Positions 29,535 to 38,959 of a stretch of 64,000 bases of DNA are shown here, piece after piece. The first letter of the stretch is position 1. Every line of letters starts with the position of its first letter. Position numbers and translations under genes: made by a program. Source of the DNA: CAVSWT01 sp963782985 (lineage in GTDB: Bacteria > Bacteroidota > Ignavibacteria > Ignavibacteriales > Ignavibacteriaceae); assembly GCA_963782985.1 (NCBI GenBank), contig CAWALU010000002.1, positions 124,001 to 188,000 of the forward strand. The letters are read 5' to 3'. The notes below the pieces were generated by a model. The model saw only the letters and a program-made list of their open reading frames with translations. It was not told where the DNA came from and made no database searches.

Positions 29535-30668
29535 ATGGGATTTTCCACAGACGCAATTCATGCGGGTCAGCAGCCTGATCCGGTAACAGGCGCAGTAATT
29601 ACTCCGCTTTATTTAACTTCAACTTATGCGCAGGAAGAATTAGGAAAGAACAAAGGTTATGAATACGGGAGAACACATAATTTAACCCGCCAATCGCTTG
29701 AAAAAAATATTGCCGTATTGGAAAAAGGAAAACACGCAATTGCTTTTGCTTCCGGTTTAGCCGCTACACATGCGCTTATGGGCTTGCTTAAAGCCGGCGA
29801 CCACGTGGTGGCTTCACACAATGTTTACGGCGGAACTTATCGTTTATTTGAATTAATTATGAAGGATTACGGAATAAATTTTTCGTGGGTTAACACCAGC
29901 GATTTAACAAATATTGAAAAGGCAATTAAAGAAAATACAAAAATGGTATTTCTTGAATCGCCCACAAATCCAATGTTAAATTTAACCGATCTTGAGGGCG
30001 CCGCAAAAATATGTAAAAAAAATAATTTGATTTGTGTTGCCGATAATACTTTTATGAGTCCATATTTTCAAAATCCACTTGCGCTTGGCTGCGATATTGT
30101 TTTGCACAGCCAGACAAAATATATAAACGGGCACAGCGATGTTATCAGCGGGATTTTAGTAACAAGCGATGAAAAAATTTGCGATAGACTTCGCTACATT
30201 CAAAATGCTGCGGGCGGCGTTCCATCGCCTTTTGATTGCTGGCTGATTCTTCGCTCTACAAAAACTCTTGCAGTGCGAATGGAAAGACATAATAAAAATG
30301 CAATTGCTGTTGCTAATTTTTTAGTTGAATCGAAACTTGGGAAGAAAGTTTATTATCCCGGACTTGCTTCTCATCCTCAGCATGAACTTGCAAAAAAACA
30401 AATGCGCGGTTTCGGAGGAATGATTTCATGGGATGTGGGAGACGATGAGCTTACAAAAAAGATATTGAAGAACGTAAAAATTTTTACTCTTGGTGAAAGT
30501 CTGGGCGGAGTTGAAAGTTTAATTAGTCATCCCGCAAGTATGACCCACGCATCTGTTCCTAAAAAGGACAGAGAAGCAATGGGATTGACTGATAGTCTGG
30601 TAAGATTTTCCGTGGGAATTGAAGACGTTGAAGATTTAATTGAAGATATAAAGCAAGCTTTGAAATAA
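29535..30668 (+). CDS. cystathionine gamma-lyase / gamma-synthase family enzyme
   Basis: This is a Cys/Met-metabolism PLP enzyme with the PLP lysine K195 in H-S-Q-T-K-Y, the G-H-S-D-V loop, and S-L-G-G-V-E-S-L near residue 325. The family includes gamma-lyase and gamma-synthase, which sequence alone separates poorly. Its position after cystathionine beta-synthase favours gamma-lyase, releasing cysteine from cystathionine. AGGA lies seven bases upstream of the ATG. The stop codon sits in a perfect eight-base-pair hairpin (CAAGCTTT/AAAGCTTG) that may help end the transcript although no T-run follows. Confidence 0.9.
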   Translation: MGFSTDAIHAGQQPDPVTGAVITPLYLTSTYAQEELGKNKGYEYGRTHNLTRQSLEKNIAVLEKGKHAIAFASGLAATHALMGLLKAGDHVVASHNVYGGTYRLFELIMKDYGINFSWVNTSDLTNIEKAIKENTKMVFLESPTNPMLNLTDLEGAAKICKKNNLICVADNTFMSPYFQNPLALGCDIVLHSQTKYINGHSDVISGILVTSDEKICDRLRYIQNAAGGVPSPFDCWLILRSTKTLAVRMERHNKNAIAVANFLVESKLGKKVYYPGLASHPQHELAKKQMRGFGGMISWDVGDDELTKKILKNVKIFTLGESLGGVESLISHPASMTHASVPKKDREAMGLTDSLVRFSVGIEDVEDLIEDIKQALK

Positions 30669-30752
30669 AGCTTGACTGAAAATAAGTTATAAATTATCTA
30701 TGAACTGATTTTATATACTTGATTAAGAAGTTTCTTTTTAACCATTAGTAAC

Positions 30753-31163
30753 TCATGCTTTTTTTGGTTCTGTAACTTCCTTTTCAGCGATATTTGTGAA
30801 ATGTTTTTGGGAGAGCTCATTTTCCTTCTGTTTAAGCCACGGAAATTTTCCTTCAATTTCCACTTGAATAGATAAACTCAAAAATGTTCTGATTAAGACA
30901 ATAACTGCAAGTATTAGAACTCTTTCTAGAGTAGGTTCGGTTACAACTGTTGAAATTATATCTCCGGCTACTAAAATTTCTAACCCTAGTAAAATCGCTT
31001 TTCCAAGTTCTTCCCGCAAAATTTTATATGAACGCTGATTTTGATTTTGTTTGTTGAAAGCAAATTTAGATAATGCTAATAAAGTTCCCATTACAAGGAT
31101 GATGATTCCCATTATTTCAACGCCGCGCGCGCAATAATCTATATACAGTTTTATATCTTGCAT
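30753..31163 (-). CDS. DUF1622 family inner-membrane protein
   Basis: The protein matches DUF1622, small inner-membrane proteins of unknown function. Three hydrophobic helices lie at about 13-33, 52-72 and 78-98, with a conserved R-x-E-L-G-K-A-I-L-L-G-L-E segment between the first two. A charged cytoplasmic tail closes the 136 residues. It is a single gene transcribed against its neighbours. A TAATTTTG element lies upstream, but the TTG partner is at 17 bases, not the usual 20. Confidence 0.8.
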   Translation of the reverse strand: MQDIKLYIDYCARGVEIMGIIILVMGTLLALSKFAFNKQNQNQRSYKILREELGKAILLGLEILVAGDIISTVVTEPTLERVLILAVIVLIRTFLSLSIQVEIEGKFPWLKQKENELSQKHFTNIAEKEVTEPKKA

Positions 31164-31419
31164 TATTTTTTAGTCTTTCTAAACCCAAAAATTATTAATC
31201 TAAAAATGTAATATCAAAATTATATCTTATAAAAATATTCAAACTAAGCATGATGTACAAAGATTTGCAGCTACAAAAAGTTGGCAAGTTCGAAACCCAA
31301 AACTGCCTGCCATTACTGAACTTGCTACGCGGCCCGAAACTTCATTTAGCTATAAAAACTGTTTTTGGAAAACGAAATCCCGCCTTTTGGGTAGGCGCGG
31401 TTTATCGGCTGCCTTAATT

Positions 31420-31849
31420 TTATTTAACACGAGTGTATGTTAAGTCCAAATCCTGTTCCCAGGTCGTGCCGTCTTTTGATAATTCACCTTTGCCAATAAT
31501 GGTATTACCATCTACTGCAAAAGTCCAAGTGTAGCGCTGTGAGAATTCAGGTGTATTTCGCCACCACTTCAAAACATTTTTTTGGAATATAACTTCATAC
31601 ATTCTAGAAATTTTTCGCTCGTCAAAATAGAGCATATAATATTGCTGGGTAGTATCATCACTACCGAAGATGGCAATTCCTTTAGGAAAACCTTTAAACT
31701 CAATTTCTGAATACTACGTCAGGAAAGCGCCGCCTTCAATCCATTTAAATGAAGAATGTCCGCGTAATATAGAGTTGGGAACCCCGGGATGTGTCCCAAC
31801 AGCGTTCCATTTACAGTGCAATGACAACGAAAAGTTATTATTAATTAGG
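31420..31849 (-). pseudogene. lipocalin-like/DUF1579-type gene with internal stop and missing start
   Basis: The 71-residue open frame at the 3' end (M-L-Y-F-D-E-R to T-Y-T-R-V-K) is the C-terminal half of a small beta-barrel family of about 140-150 residues, recalled from similar proteins ending D-L-T-Y-T-R-V. Reading the same frame upstream gives more of it: F-K-W-I-E-G-G-A-F-L-T, then a TAG at 31714-31716, then Y-S-E-I-E-F. A glutamine codon CAG changed to TAG would explain this. Homology seems to continue to W-N-A-V-G-T-H-P, beyond which a TAA occurs and no ATG is found in frame. The gene is therefore broken, unless the stop is a sequence error. The flanks (31164-31419 and 31850-32083) hold nothing I recognise. 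Confidence 0.65.
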
Positions 31850-32083
31850 AATTATTATAAATTGTTTCAGATAAAAACTCAATCCTACACCTTTTGCAAA
31901 TCATAAAATATTATTCGTCCAAGAGCAGTTTTTATGTCCAGATTTATCCAGATTTTTTTAAAACTACTTAGGAACTAAGAATTACACTTTCTTTATAAAT
32001 TTTACTTCGATTTATCCAATATGAATAGTGTACATCTTTTTATAAATTGCCCATCACAAATTTTAACAATCAAAAAAAAATAA

Positions 32084-32923
32084 ATGTATTTCAAACTAAT
32101 ATTTTTGACTTCAATAATCTTATTTACCATCACGAGTGTTCAAATATCGGGGCAGAATGAAGCAGATTCAGTTGAAGTTTATTTAATTGATTCCTATGTA
32201 ACACCGGAAACTCCTCATATATTTAAGCTCTCATTTTTTACAAGCGCACCGGTTAAATCAACCGTTTTAATTGACAATACATTTTCAATATCTGTTTCGG
32301 ATGAACTAATTGATAATCATAAAATTGATATTCCTTTAAGCGATTTAAATTTGAAAAAGAAGACAGTTCCATTTTTAATTTTAGTAGAAGATGAAAATGG
32401 AAATAAATTTACAAGTGAAAAATATGAATTTGAATTGCCCGAAGAAGTACAGCTGGAAAGCGGTTCTAATTTTTTATATCTCTGTTTATTTGCGGGGACA
32501 GTTTTCTTCGTTCCTTCACCGACTTATGTTATGGGCAATAATGATAATCATTTTAGTTTGACAAAAGAGATTCCGTTATTTTCTTTGCGTTCTGCCGGAT
32601 ACAATTACCCGATGGGATATTTTTCAGTGGAGTACTCGCATATTTTTAATGCTCCGGTTAGGAATTACTTTAGAGTAGGTTATAAACATCTAATTCCGAT
32701 TGAAGGGATAGAATATATTTCTCCCGGTGTGAATGGTTTTACTAATTTTGATGGCTTCAATGGAATTAGCCCCGAACTTTCCATCGGGTGGATAAAAATA
32801 TTAAACGCCTTTACAATTTATACCCGTTACCGTTTTAACGTAAAGCCGGGTGATTCAAACAGCGAATTTCATGAATTTACTTTGGGGCTGTATTCAAATT
32901 TCTTTTCATTCTATCTAAATTGA
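32084..32923 (+). CDS. exported protein of unknown function
   Basis: I do not recognise a family. The signal peptide (about 1-24) ends I-S-G-Q. Residues 30-125 look like an immunoglobulin-like strand domain. A short hydrophobic segment lies near 130-145 (F-L-Y-L-C-L-F-A-G-T-V-F-F-V), and the rest resembles barrel strands ending in S-F-Y-L-N. It may be a small outer-membrane protein. It ends 10 bases before the GNAT gene on the same strand. Confidence 0.55.
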   Translation: MYFKLIFLTSIILFTITSVQISGQNEADSVEVYLIDSYVTPETPHIFKLSFFTSAPVKSTVLIDNTFSISVSDELIDNHKIDIPLSDLNLKKKTVPFLILVEDENGNKFTSEKYEFELPEEVQLESGSNFLYLCLFAGTVFFVPSPTYVMGNNDNHFSLTKEIPLFSLRSAGYNYPMGYFSVEYSHIFNAPVRNYFRVGYKHLIPIEGIEYISPGVNGFTNFDGFNGISPELSIGWIKILNAFTIYTRYRFNVKPGDSNSEFHEFTLGLYSNFFSFYLN

Positions 32924-32933
32924 AGAATAAAAA

Positions 32934-33839
32934 ATGAAAATTGTATCTTTTTCAGAAGAGCTTTTAAAACCGACTGCTAAACTTTGCCGGCAAAATATGG
33001 AATTAGATATTATGCCAGATTTTCTTTTAAAGGAAAAAACCTTTGAAGAACCGGATTATGACACCGGAATGACTTTGGTTATGTTAAATGAAAATGAAAT
33101 TCCTATTGGATTTATTCAAGGAGTTATCAAAGACAGAGGCGAAGAAAAAATAGGCTATATCAAATTGCTGTGTGTTGCTTCAAACGAAAGAAGAAAAGGA
33201 ATAGCATCATCATTATATACAAATGTTGAAAGACAATTCATAAATAAAAATGTAAAAAAAATTCGAATTTATGAATCTTATCCAAATTATTTTATGCCCG
33301 GCGTTGATCCTTTTTATACAGAAGCTGTCTGCTTTTTTGAAAGAAACGGGTTTATAAAATTTAGAGACACATCCAATCTTAAAGCTGATTTATTGAATCA
33401 AAATTTTTCTACTGAAAAAGAAGAAGAAGAATTAAGAAAAGAAAACATTATTTGCAGAAGAGCAGAGAAAAATGAAAAAGAAAAAATTCTAAAATGGATG
33501 GACGAAAAATTTGCCGCCTGGCATTTTGAAGTTGAGCAAGCTTTTAAAAATAATCCCATTACTTTATTTGTAACTGAAATTGACGGCGCTATAAAAGCCT
33601 TCTGCGCGCATGAAGCTAATAATAAAGGTACCGGCTGGTTTGGTCCGATGGGGACTGATGATTCGCTTAGAGGTAAAGGCATCGGCGGTATTTTATTAAA
33701 AAAATCTTTGCAGGATTTAAAAGATATGGGATTTGTAAAAGCAACTATTCCCTGGGTTGGTCCTATTCCATTTTATATGCGCTACGTAAGTTCCAAAGTT
33801 GAACGGGTATTTTGGCGATATGAAAAATTATTGCAATGA
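32934..33839 (+). CDS. tandem GNAT acetyltransferase
   Basis: Two GNAT folds lie in one chain. The first (about 1-145) has the acetyl-CoA loop V-A-S-N-E-R-R-K-G-I-A. The second (about 165-301) has D-D-S-L-R-G-K-G-I-G. Both pyrophosphate-binding loops look intact, although in double-GNAT proteins one half often has only a structural role. The acceptor substrate cannot be read from the sequence. It may share a transcript with the exported protein just upstream. Confidence 0.82.
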   Translation: MKIVSFSEELLKPTAKLCRQNMELDIMPDFLLKEKTFEEPDYDTGMTLVMLNENEIPIGFIQGVIKDRGEEKIGYIKLLCVASNERRKGIASSLYTNVERQFINKNVKKIRIYESYPNYFMPGVDPFYTEAVCFFERNGFIKFRDTSNLKADLLNQNFSTEKEEEELRKENIICRRAEKNEKEKILKWMDEKFAAWHFEVEQAFKNNPITLFVTEIDGAIKAFCAHEANNKGTGWFGPMGTDDSLRGKGIGGILLKKSLQDLKDMGFVKATIPWVGPIPFYMRYVSSKVERVFWRYEKLLQ

Positions 33840-33895
33840 CTTTCATCCGTTTATTGTTTTACTTACACCTTCAAAATTTTTAACTATGAATTTTA

Positions 33896-36418
33896 ATGAG
33901 ATTATTAACCTTAAGCATTATTCTACTTTCGCTAAGTTTTTCCTTTTCACAAACCGGAAAATTAAAAGGTAAAGTTACTGAGTCTTCCTCTCCGATTCCT
34001 TCCGTTAATATTTTTCTTATCGGCACAAACCTTGGCGCTGTCGCCGATGAAAATGGCAATTACATTTTAAGCGGCATTCCCGTTGGCAATTATCAAATTA
34101 GATTTAGTTCGGTTGGATATGAATCGAAATTTTTTGATATAACAGTTTATGCAAACAAAACAATTGAGCTTGATGTTGAACTTGAGCAAAAAGCGATTGA
34201 AGTTGACGAAGTGCAGGTTACAGGATTTAAATATCAACAGCAGAATGATACCCGCGCCAGTCTAATTGATTTAAATCCGCGAAGCGCAAAAATATTACCC
34301 GGCGCAGCCGAAGATGTTTTGCGAACGCTCCAATCCTTGCCTGGAGTGTTAGCCCCCAATGATTTTTCATCGCAGCTAATTGTGCGCGGCAGCGGTCCCG
34401 ATCAAAATTTAATTATGATGGATGACATAGAAATCTTTAATCCGTATAGACTTTACGGCGTTATCAGCATGTTCAACCCCGATGCAGTGTCTGATGTAAA
34501 TTTAATTACCGGAGGATTCCCGGCGAAATTTGGCGATCGTTTATCAGCAGTTTTAGATGTTACAAATAGAGAAGGAAGTAAAAAGAAAAATCTAACAGGA
34601 AGTTTAAACGCTTCTATTATTGATGCAAATTTAGTTTTGGAAGGAAAGAACCCTTTTAACATTAATGGAAGCTGGCTGATAAATTCCCGCAGAACTTATT
34701 ATGATTTGATTGTTGAGCCCTTTGTAAAAAACGCGGGACTTGTGGATGAGAATGTAAGCTTTCCTCATTTTTATGACGTCCAAACCAAGCTTGCATTTGG
34801 TCCCTTTAAAGGAAATAAATTTTTAATAACCGGAATATTTTCCAGGGACGGCGTTGATGTTGTAAGTCCCGATGGAAGAAAAACTGCCGACAGCATAGGC
34901 GTTTATAATCTTACTAAAAACGATGTAATAGGTTTGGCGTGGCATTACGCGCCTAATACAAAGCTGTTAAACAAATTTGTGTTATCGTGGTATCGTAATT
35001 CCGGCGCTACTGATTTCGATTCGAAGATACTCGATCCTTCTTTAAACCGCGATAAATTTGAAGATGTAATTCCAGATACTCTCTCTTCATATCTTTTAAA
35101 TTTTGGATTTAAAGCTGACTTTGGTTTTAGAAAATATGCAGTGGATGATAAGTTTACTTATCTGTGGGGTAAAAATGTTTTTGAAGCCGGCGCGGGCATA
35201 GATTTTATGCAGACTACAATTAATTTTAAGTTTGATTTAGACCCTGAGTTAAAGGCTATACTTGCAGCGAATCCTCAGTTCAACGCTGTGCTGAGCGACT
35301 TAGTTGATATTAAAAATTATAATCGTTCGCGCGCTTACGTTCAAAATAATTTTAATATTTTTAACAAAATTTATTTTCAGCCAAGCGTAAGATTTGATTA
35401 TTATAATATACTTGAAAAGTTTTACGCCGCGCCGCGCATCTCGCTATCTTATGCTTTAAATGAATTAACCACAGTTAGAGCTGTATGGGGAATGTATTTT
35501 CAATCGCCCGGTTACGAAAAATTATTAGATCAAAATGTTCTGTACAATTTAAATAAAAATTATACTACAAATCTGAACGCCGAAAAAGCTATTCATTACG
35601 TGCTTGGAGTTGAAAGATGGTTAGATAATGAATGGAGCGTGAGGCTCGAAGGTTACTATAAAGATTTCTCTGATTTAATAACTCAAAAAATTGTTTCTGG
35701 TTCAAACTATTTCACAGAACAAATTCCGGGAAGAAATCCCAAATATAGTTACGCCTGGTCTTCGCCGGTTATTATAAAAGGAGATTCATTAACTCAAATT
35801 CCAACCAACGGCTCAACCGGAGAAGCGTACGGATTAGAATTATTTTTATCTAAAAAAACTTTAATGAATGATGAAAGACTTTCCGGCTGGATTTCTTATT
35901 CGCTTGCAAGCGCTGAGAGATTTGAGGATGGAATAAATTATCCATTTAAATTTGATCAAAGAAACACAGTAAACATTGTGCTTAATTATAAAATTAATAA
36001 TTGGTTAGATATGGGTTTGCGATGGCAGTATGGTTCTGGTTTTCCAATCAGCGAGCCGGCTGGAATTAAACCGCGCATTATTCTTAAAGATGAAAACGGC
36101 GACGGCATTCCGGAAACTCCCGAAATAGCCACGCGAAGTATATCCGGTAATTCCAATGAAGTTATTTATGATATTGATTATGGGAATAAAAAATTAAATT
36201 CTCGCAAGCCTCCTTATCATAGGCTCGATGTTCGGTTCAATGCTTTGGCAAATTTTTGGAACCTGGATTGGAATTTTTATCTCGATGTAATAAATGTTTA
36301 TAACCGTTCCAATGTTATTGCGTATGATTATTTTATTTCTGAATATTTGCAGCTGGAAAGAAAACCAAATAATATGTTTCCGATTATTCCTACGCTGGGT
36401 TTTAGCGTTAAGTTTTGA
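33896..36418 (+). CDS. TonB-dependent receptor with carboxypeptidase-regulatory-like domain
   Basis: The signal peptide (1-18) leads to a CarboxypepD_reg-like domain (about 20-100), a plug (about 115-225 with R-G-S-G-P-D-Q-N and G-G-F-P-A-K-F-G-D) and a barrel to residue 840 that ends in an aromatic-final strand, G-F-S-V-K-F. At 840 residues it is shorter than the receptor at 12161. It stands alone, without SusD, PorV or T9SS partners. The ATG has no visible ribosome site, which is common in this lineage. The substrate is unknown. Confidence 0.88.
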   Translation: MRLLTLSIILLSLSFSFSQTGKLKGKVTESSSPIPSVNIFLIGTNLGAVADENGNYILSGIPVGNYQIRFSSVGYESKFFDITVYANKTIELDVELEQKAIEVDEVQVTGFKYQQQNDTRASLIDLNPRSAKILPGAAEDVLRTLQSLPGVLAPNDFSSQLIVRGSGPDQNLIMMDDIEIFNPYRLYGVISMFNPDAVSDVNLITGGFPAKFGDRLSAVLDVTNREGSKKKNLTGSLNASIIDANLVLEGKNPFNINGSWLINSRRTYYDLIVEPFVKNAGLVDENVSFPHFYDVQTKLAFGPFKGNKFLITGIFSRDGVDVVSPDGRKTADSIGVYNLTKNDVIGLAWHYAPNTKLLNKFVLSWYRNSGATDFDSKILDPSLNRDKFEDVIPDTLSSYLLNFGFKADFGFRKYAVDDKFTYLWGKNVFEAGAGIDFMQTTINFKFDLDPELKAILAANPQFNAVLSDLVDIKNYNRSRAYVQNNFNIFNKIYFQPSVRFDYYNILEKFYAAPRISLSYALNELTTVRAVWGMYFQSPGYEKLLDQNVLYNLNKNYTTNLNAEKAIHYVLGVERWLDNEWSVRLEGYYKDFSDLITQKIVSGSNYFTEQIPGRNPKYSYAWSSPVIIKGDSLTQIPTNGSTGEAYGLELFLSKKTLMNDERLSGWISYSLASAERFEDGINYPFKFDQRNTVNIVLNYKINNWLDMGLRWQYGSGFPISEPAGIKPRIILKDENGDGIPETPEIATRSISGNSNEVIYDIDYGNKKLNSRKPPYHRLDVRFNALANFWNLDWNFYLDVINVYNRSNVIAYDYFISEYLQLERKPNNMFPIIPTLGFSVKF

Positions 36419-36536
36419 TTTGATAAAATGTAAAATTTTATTTTAGTAAGTTTTGATCATCATTATAAAACTATTTCGAAATGTAATTTGTATATAGTTT
36501 TTGAAAAATATTTATTTCTAAACTTTTATTTTTTTA

Positions 36537-37412
36537 ATGGCAAAATCGAAACAATCCTTTATTGACTTAGGCGAGCGGGGAAGATATAACACTTCAAATA
36601 AGTTGAATAATTTAACCGGGAAAGAATGGATAAAATTTTCTAAATCATGGTTCATTCATCGTCCACCCAAAAGAAAAAGTAATGAAATTCTTCATCCCGC
36701 AAAATTTCCGGAAACTTTAGTCGAGCAGTTTATTTCTTTCTTTACAAAAGAAGGAGATTGGGTTCTGGATCCCTTTATGGGAACGGGCAGCGCGCTAATT
36801 GCAGCGGGTAATTTAAATAGAAACGCTGTCGCCGTTGATGTCTCTGAAGAATACTTTTTAATAGCAAAGGATAGAATCAAAAAAGAAAATTATTCTAAAA
36901 AAATTCACTCATTGATTGGATCTTCGGAAAATCTTAATACTGTTTTAAAAAAAAATAAATTAGATAAAATTGAATTTAATTATACCATTACTTCTCCGCC
37001 GTATTGGAATCAACTTGAGCGTAATTCAATTAGACAAAAAGCGCGCAGCAGTATAGGGCTTGCTACTAAATATTCCGAAGAAAAAAATGACATCGGAAAT
37101 ATTTTGGACTATGATGAATTTGTCGAACGGCAGGCAAAAATTTTTGACGAGGTTTTTACTGTTACAAAACCAAACGGCTATTTAACTATCATTACAAATA
37201 ACGTTTATCACAAAGGGAAATTGTTTCCATTGGCTTTTGACACAGCAACTTCTTTAACAAAAAGGAATGAAAAAAGCTGGGTTCTTAAAGATGAAAAACT
37301 TTGGCTTCAGGATGATAAAGCTTTAATAGCTCTCGGTATAAACAATGCGTGGGTTTCAAATCGTCATCATCAATATTGTTTGATTTTTAGAAAAGAAAAT
37401 AGTAAGAATTGA
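36537..37412 (+). CDS. DNA methyltransferase, probable N4-cytosine type (orphan)
   Basis: The protein is an S-adenosylmethionine-dependent amino-methyltransferase. The cofactor motif D-P-F-M-G-T-G-S lies at 78-85, and the catalytic motif T-S-P-P-Y-W at 152-157. The S-P-P-Y-W form is typical of N4-cytosine enzymes, though adenine methylation cannot be excluded. Motif X-like H-P-A-K-F-P comes first, then motif I, then motif IV, so the order is not that of the beta class. No restriction endonuclease lies beside it. It may be a regulatory or protective orphan enzyme. Confidence 0.85.
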   Translation: MAKSKQSFIDLGERGRYNTSNKLNNLTGKEWIKFSKSWFIHRPPKRKSNEILHPAKFPETLVEQFISFFTKEGDWVLDPFMGTGSALIAAGNLNRNAVAVDVSEEYFLIAKDRIKKENYSKKIHSLIGSSENLNTVLKKNKLDKIEFNYTITSPPYWNQLERNSIRQKARSSIGLATKYSEEKNDIGNILDYDEFVERQAKIFDEVFTVTKPNGYLTIITNNVYHKGKLFPLAFDTATSLTKRNEKSWVLKDEKLWLQDDKALIALGINNAWVSNRHHQYCLIFRKENSKN

Positions 37413-37432
37413 ACGCTGATAATTATGATAAC

Positions 37433-37466
37433 TATGATTTTTTATGATTGATCTTAAAAAATCATA
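37433..37466. repeat. perfect 11-bp inverted repeat before xseA
   Basis: TATGATTTTTT and AAAAAATCATA pair perfectly around a 12-base spacer, and a further GATCAT lies just after. It sits between the methyltransferase and xseA. It could terminate the methyltransferase transcript or be a dispersed intergenic repeat. Confidence 0.5.
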
Positions 37467-37505
37467 ACGATCATAAAAATCTGTGTGCCATTTAAACTTT
37501 AATAT

Positions 37506-38693
37506 ATGCGAACACTAACAGTATCAGAATTAACTAAAGAAATAAAATTCTCGCTTGAAGAAACTTTTACACAGATTTCTGTTGAAGGTGAAATCTCTAA
37601 TTTTAAAGCGCACAACAGCGGGCATTGGTATTTTAATTTAAAAGACGCTAATGCAATGATTTGCTGCACGATGTGGCGGGGAATGAACAACTATGTTTTT
37701 TTCACTCCTGAAGATGGAATGAAAATAATAGTCAACGGAAAAATAACAGTGTATCCGCCGCGCGGGTCTTATCAAATTGATGTTCGTTCTATGAAACCCT
37801 CCGGCGTAGGTGAACTACAGGCGGCATTTGAAAGACTAAAACAAAAATTAGCTGATGAAGGATTATTTGATTCGGAATTTAAGAAACCAATTCCTGGATA
37901 TTCAAAAAAGATTGGAATTGTAACTGCGATTGACGGCGCCGCATTCAAAGATATGATTAGTGTTGCAGAAAGAAGATTTCCCTTGGCGGAATTAGTCATC
38001 GCTCCATCAAAAGTTCAGGGAAGCGGTGCAGCTCTATCAATTGTACAATCAATAAGACAATTAAATAAAACAGATGTTGATTTAATTATTGTTGGAAGAG
38101 GCGGCGGTTCAATAGAAGACCTTTGGGCATTTAATGAAGAAATTGTTGCAAGAGAAATCTTTAAATCTAAAATTCCAATCATTTCCGGCGTGGGACATGA
38201 AATTGATTTTACTATTTCAGATTTTATAGCGGACTTACGCGCGCCTACGCCGTCTGCTGCAATGGAGTTGGCGACTCCAAATATAGACGACGTCTTTGCC
38301 TTTATTAATGATTTTTCCTATAATTCAACAGAAAAAATTATGGAAAAAATAATTAATTATAAAAGAGAAATTAATAATTTAATTAACTCATACGCATTTA
38401 GAATGCCGTTGGATTTGGTTAGAAACAGAACTCAGCAAATCGATAATCTGCAAATTTGGATTCATGAAAAAATTAAAAAACAATATTTAAAAAATAAAAA
38501 TCAGCTTTCACTGATTACTAATAATATTTCATCTTACAATGTGGAAAAAATTTTAAAAAGAGGATTTGTTTTAGTTAAGCAAAATTCAAATTATATTGCA
38601 AGGGCTGCTAAATTCAAATCGGAAGAGCCCGCAGAATTAATATTCCACGACAACCAAATTGAAGTTAACAGCAAATCAAAAAAAAATAAATAG
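37506..38693 (+). CDS. xseA: exodeoxyribonuclease VII large subunit
   Basis: ExoVII degrades single-stranded DNA in mismatch repair and damage tolerance. The OB-fold DNA-binding domain occupies about 1-105 (with I-S-N-F-K-A-H-N-S-G-H-W-Y-F), and the catalytic domain follows with G-I-V-T, the G-R-G-G-G-S-I-E-D-L-W loop near 200 and S-G-V-G-H-E-I-D-F-T near 238. The rest is a long coiled coil (about 285-370) that binds XseB. The length of 395 is slightly short but complete. It heads a dense same-strand run that continues to the histidine kinase. Confidence 0.96.
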   Translation: MRTLTVSELTKEIKFSLEETFTQISVEGEISNFKAHNSGHWYFNLKDANAMICCTMWRGMNNYVFFTPEDGMKIIVNGKITVYPPRGSYQIDVRSMKPSGVGELQAAFERLKQKLADEGLFDSEFKKPIPGYSKKIGIVTAIDGAAFKDMISVAERRFPLAELVIAPSKVQGSGAALSIVQSIRQLNKTDVDLIIVGRGGGSIEDLWAFNEEIVAREIFKSKIPIISGVGHEIDFTISDFIADLRAPTPSAAMELATPNIDDVFAFINDFSYNSTEKIMEKIINYKREINNLINSYAFRMPLDLVRNRTQQIDNLQIWIHEKIKKQYLKNKNQLSLITNNISSYNVEKILKRGFVLVKQNSNYIARAAKFKSEEPAELIFHDNQIEVNSKSKKNK

Positions 38694-38702
38694 TATTTAT
38701 AA

Positions 38703-38939
38703 ATGACTAAAAAGAAAAATAATGTAAATTTTGAAGCAAGTTTAAACCGGCTTGAAGAAATTTCTTCTTTGCTTGACGGCGAAGATGTAGGGCTTGAAGA
38801 AGCTATCAAATTATACGAAGAAGGAATTACTCTTTCAAAAAAATGTTCTGAGATACTTAAAAATGCAGAAATAAAAATTACAGAATTAAAAAAGGATCTC
38901 AATAATATTGAAGAAAATCATGAAATGTTTGATGAATAA
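38703..38939 (+). CDS. xseB: exodeoxyribonuclease VII small subunit
   Basis: XseB is the helical hairpin subunit, several copies of which coat the coiled coil of XseA. The 78 residues include the family pattern F-E-A-S-L-N-R-L-E-E-I and L-E-E-A-I-K-L-Y-E-E-G. It starts nine bases after xseA. The start overlaps no other gene, and the 20-base gap to dxs indicates one transcript; xseB-dxs adjacency is common in bacteria. Confidence 0.95.
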   Translation: MTKKKNNVNFEASLNRLEEISSLLDGEDVGLEEAIKLYEEGITLSKKCSEILKNAEIKITELKKDLNNIEENHEMFDE

Positions 38940-38959
38940 AATATTTGGAGTAGCTATAA

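Noticed and set aside
31241..31419. Possible remnant gene or hairpin near the CCCGCC and GGCGCGG words
   Set aside because: Only a five-base stem forms, and no frame gives a recognisable protein.
31670..31906. A 78-codon plus-strand frame
   Set aside because: It lies antisense to the broken lipocalin-like gene, whose reading gives recognisable family sequence; the plus-strand product does not.
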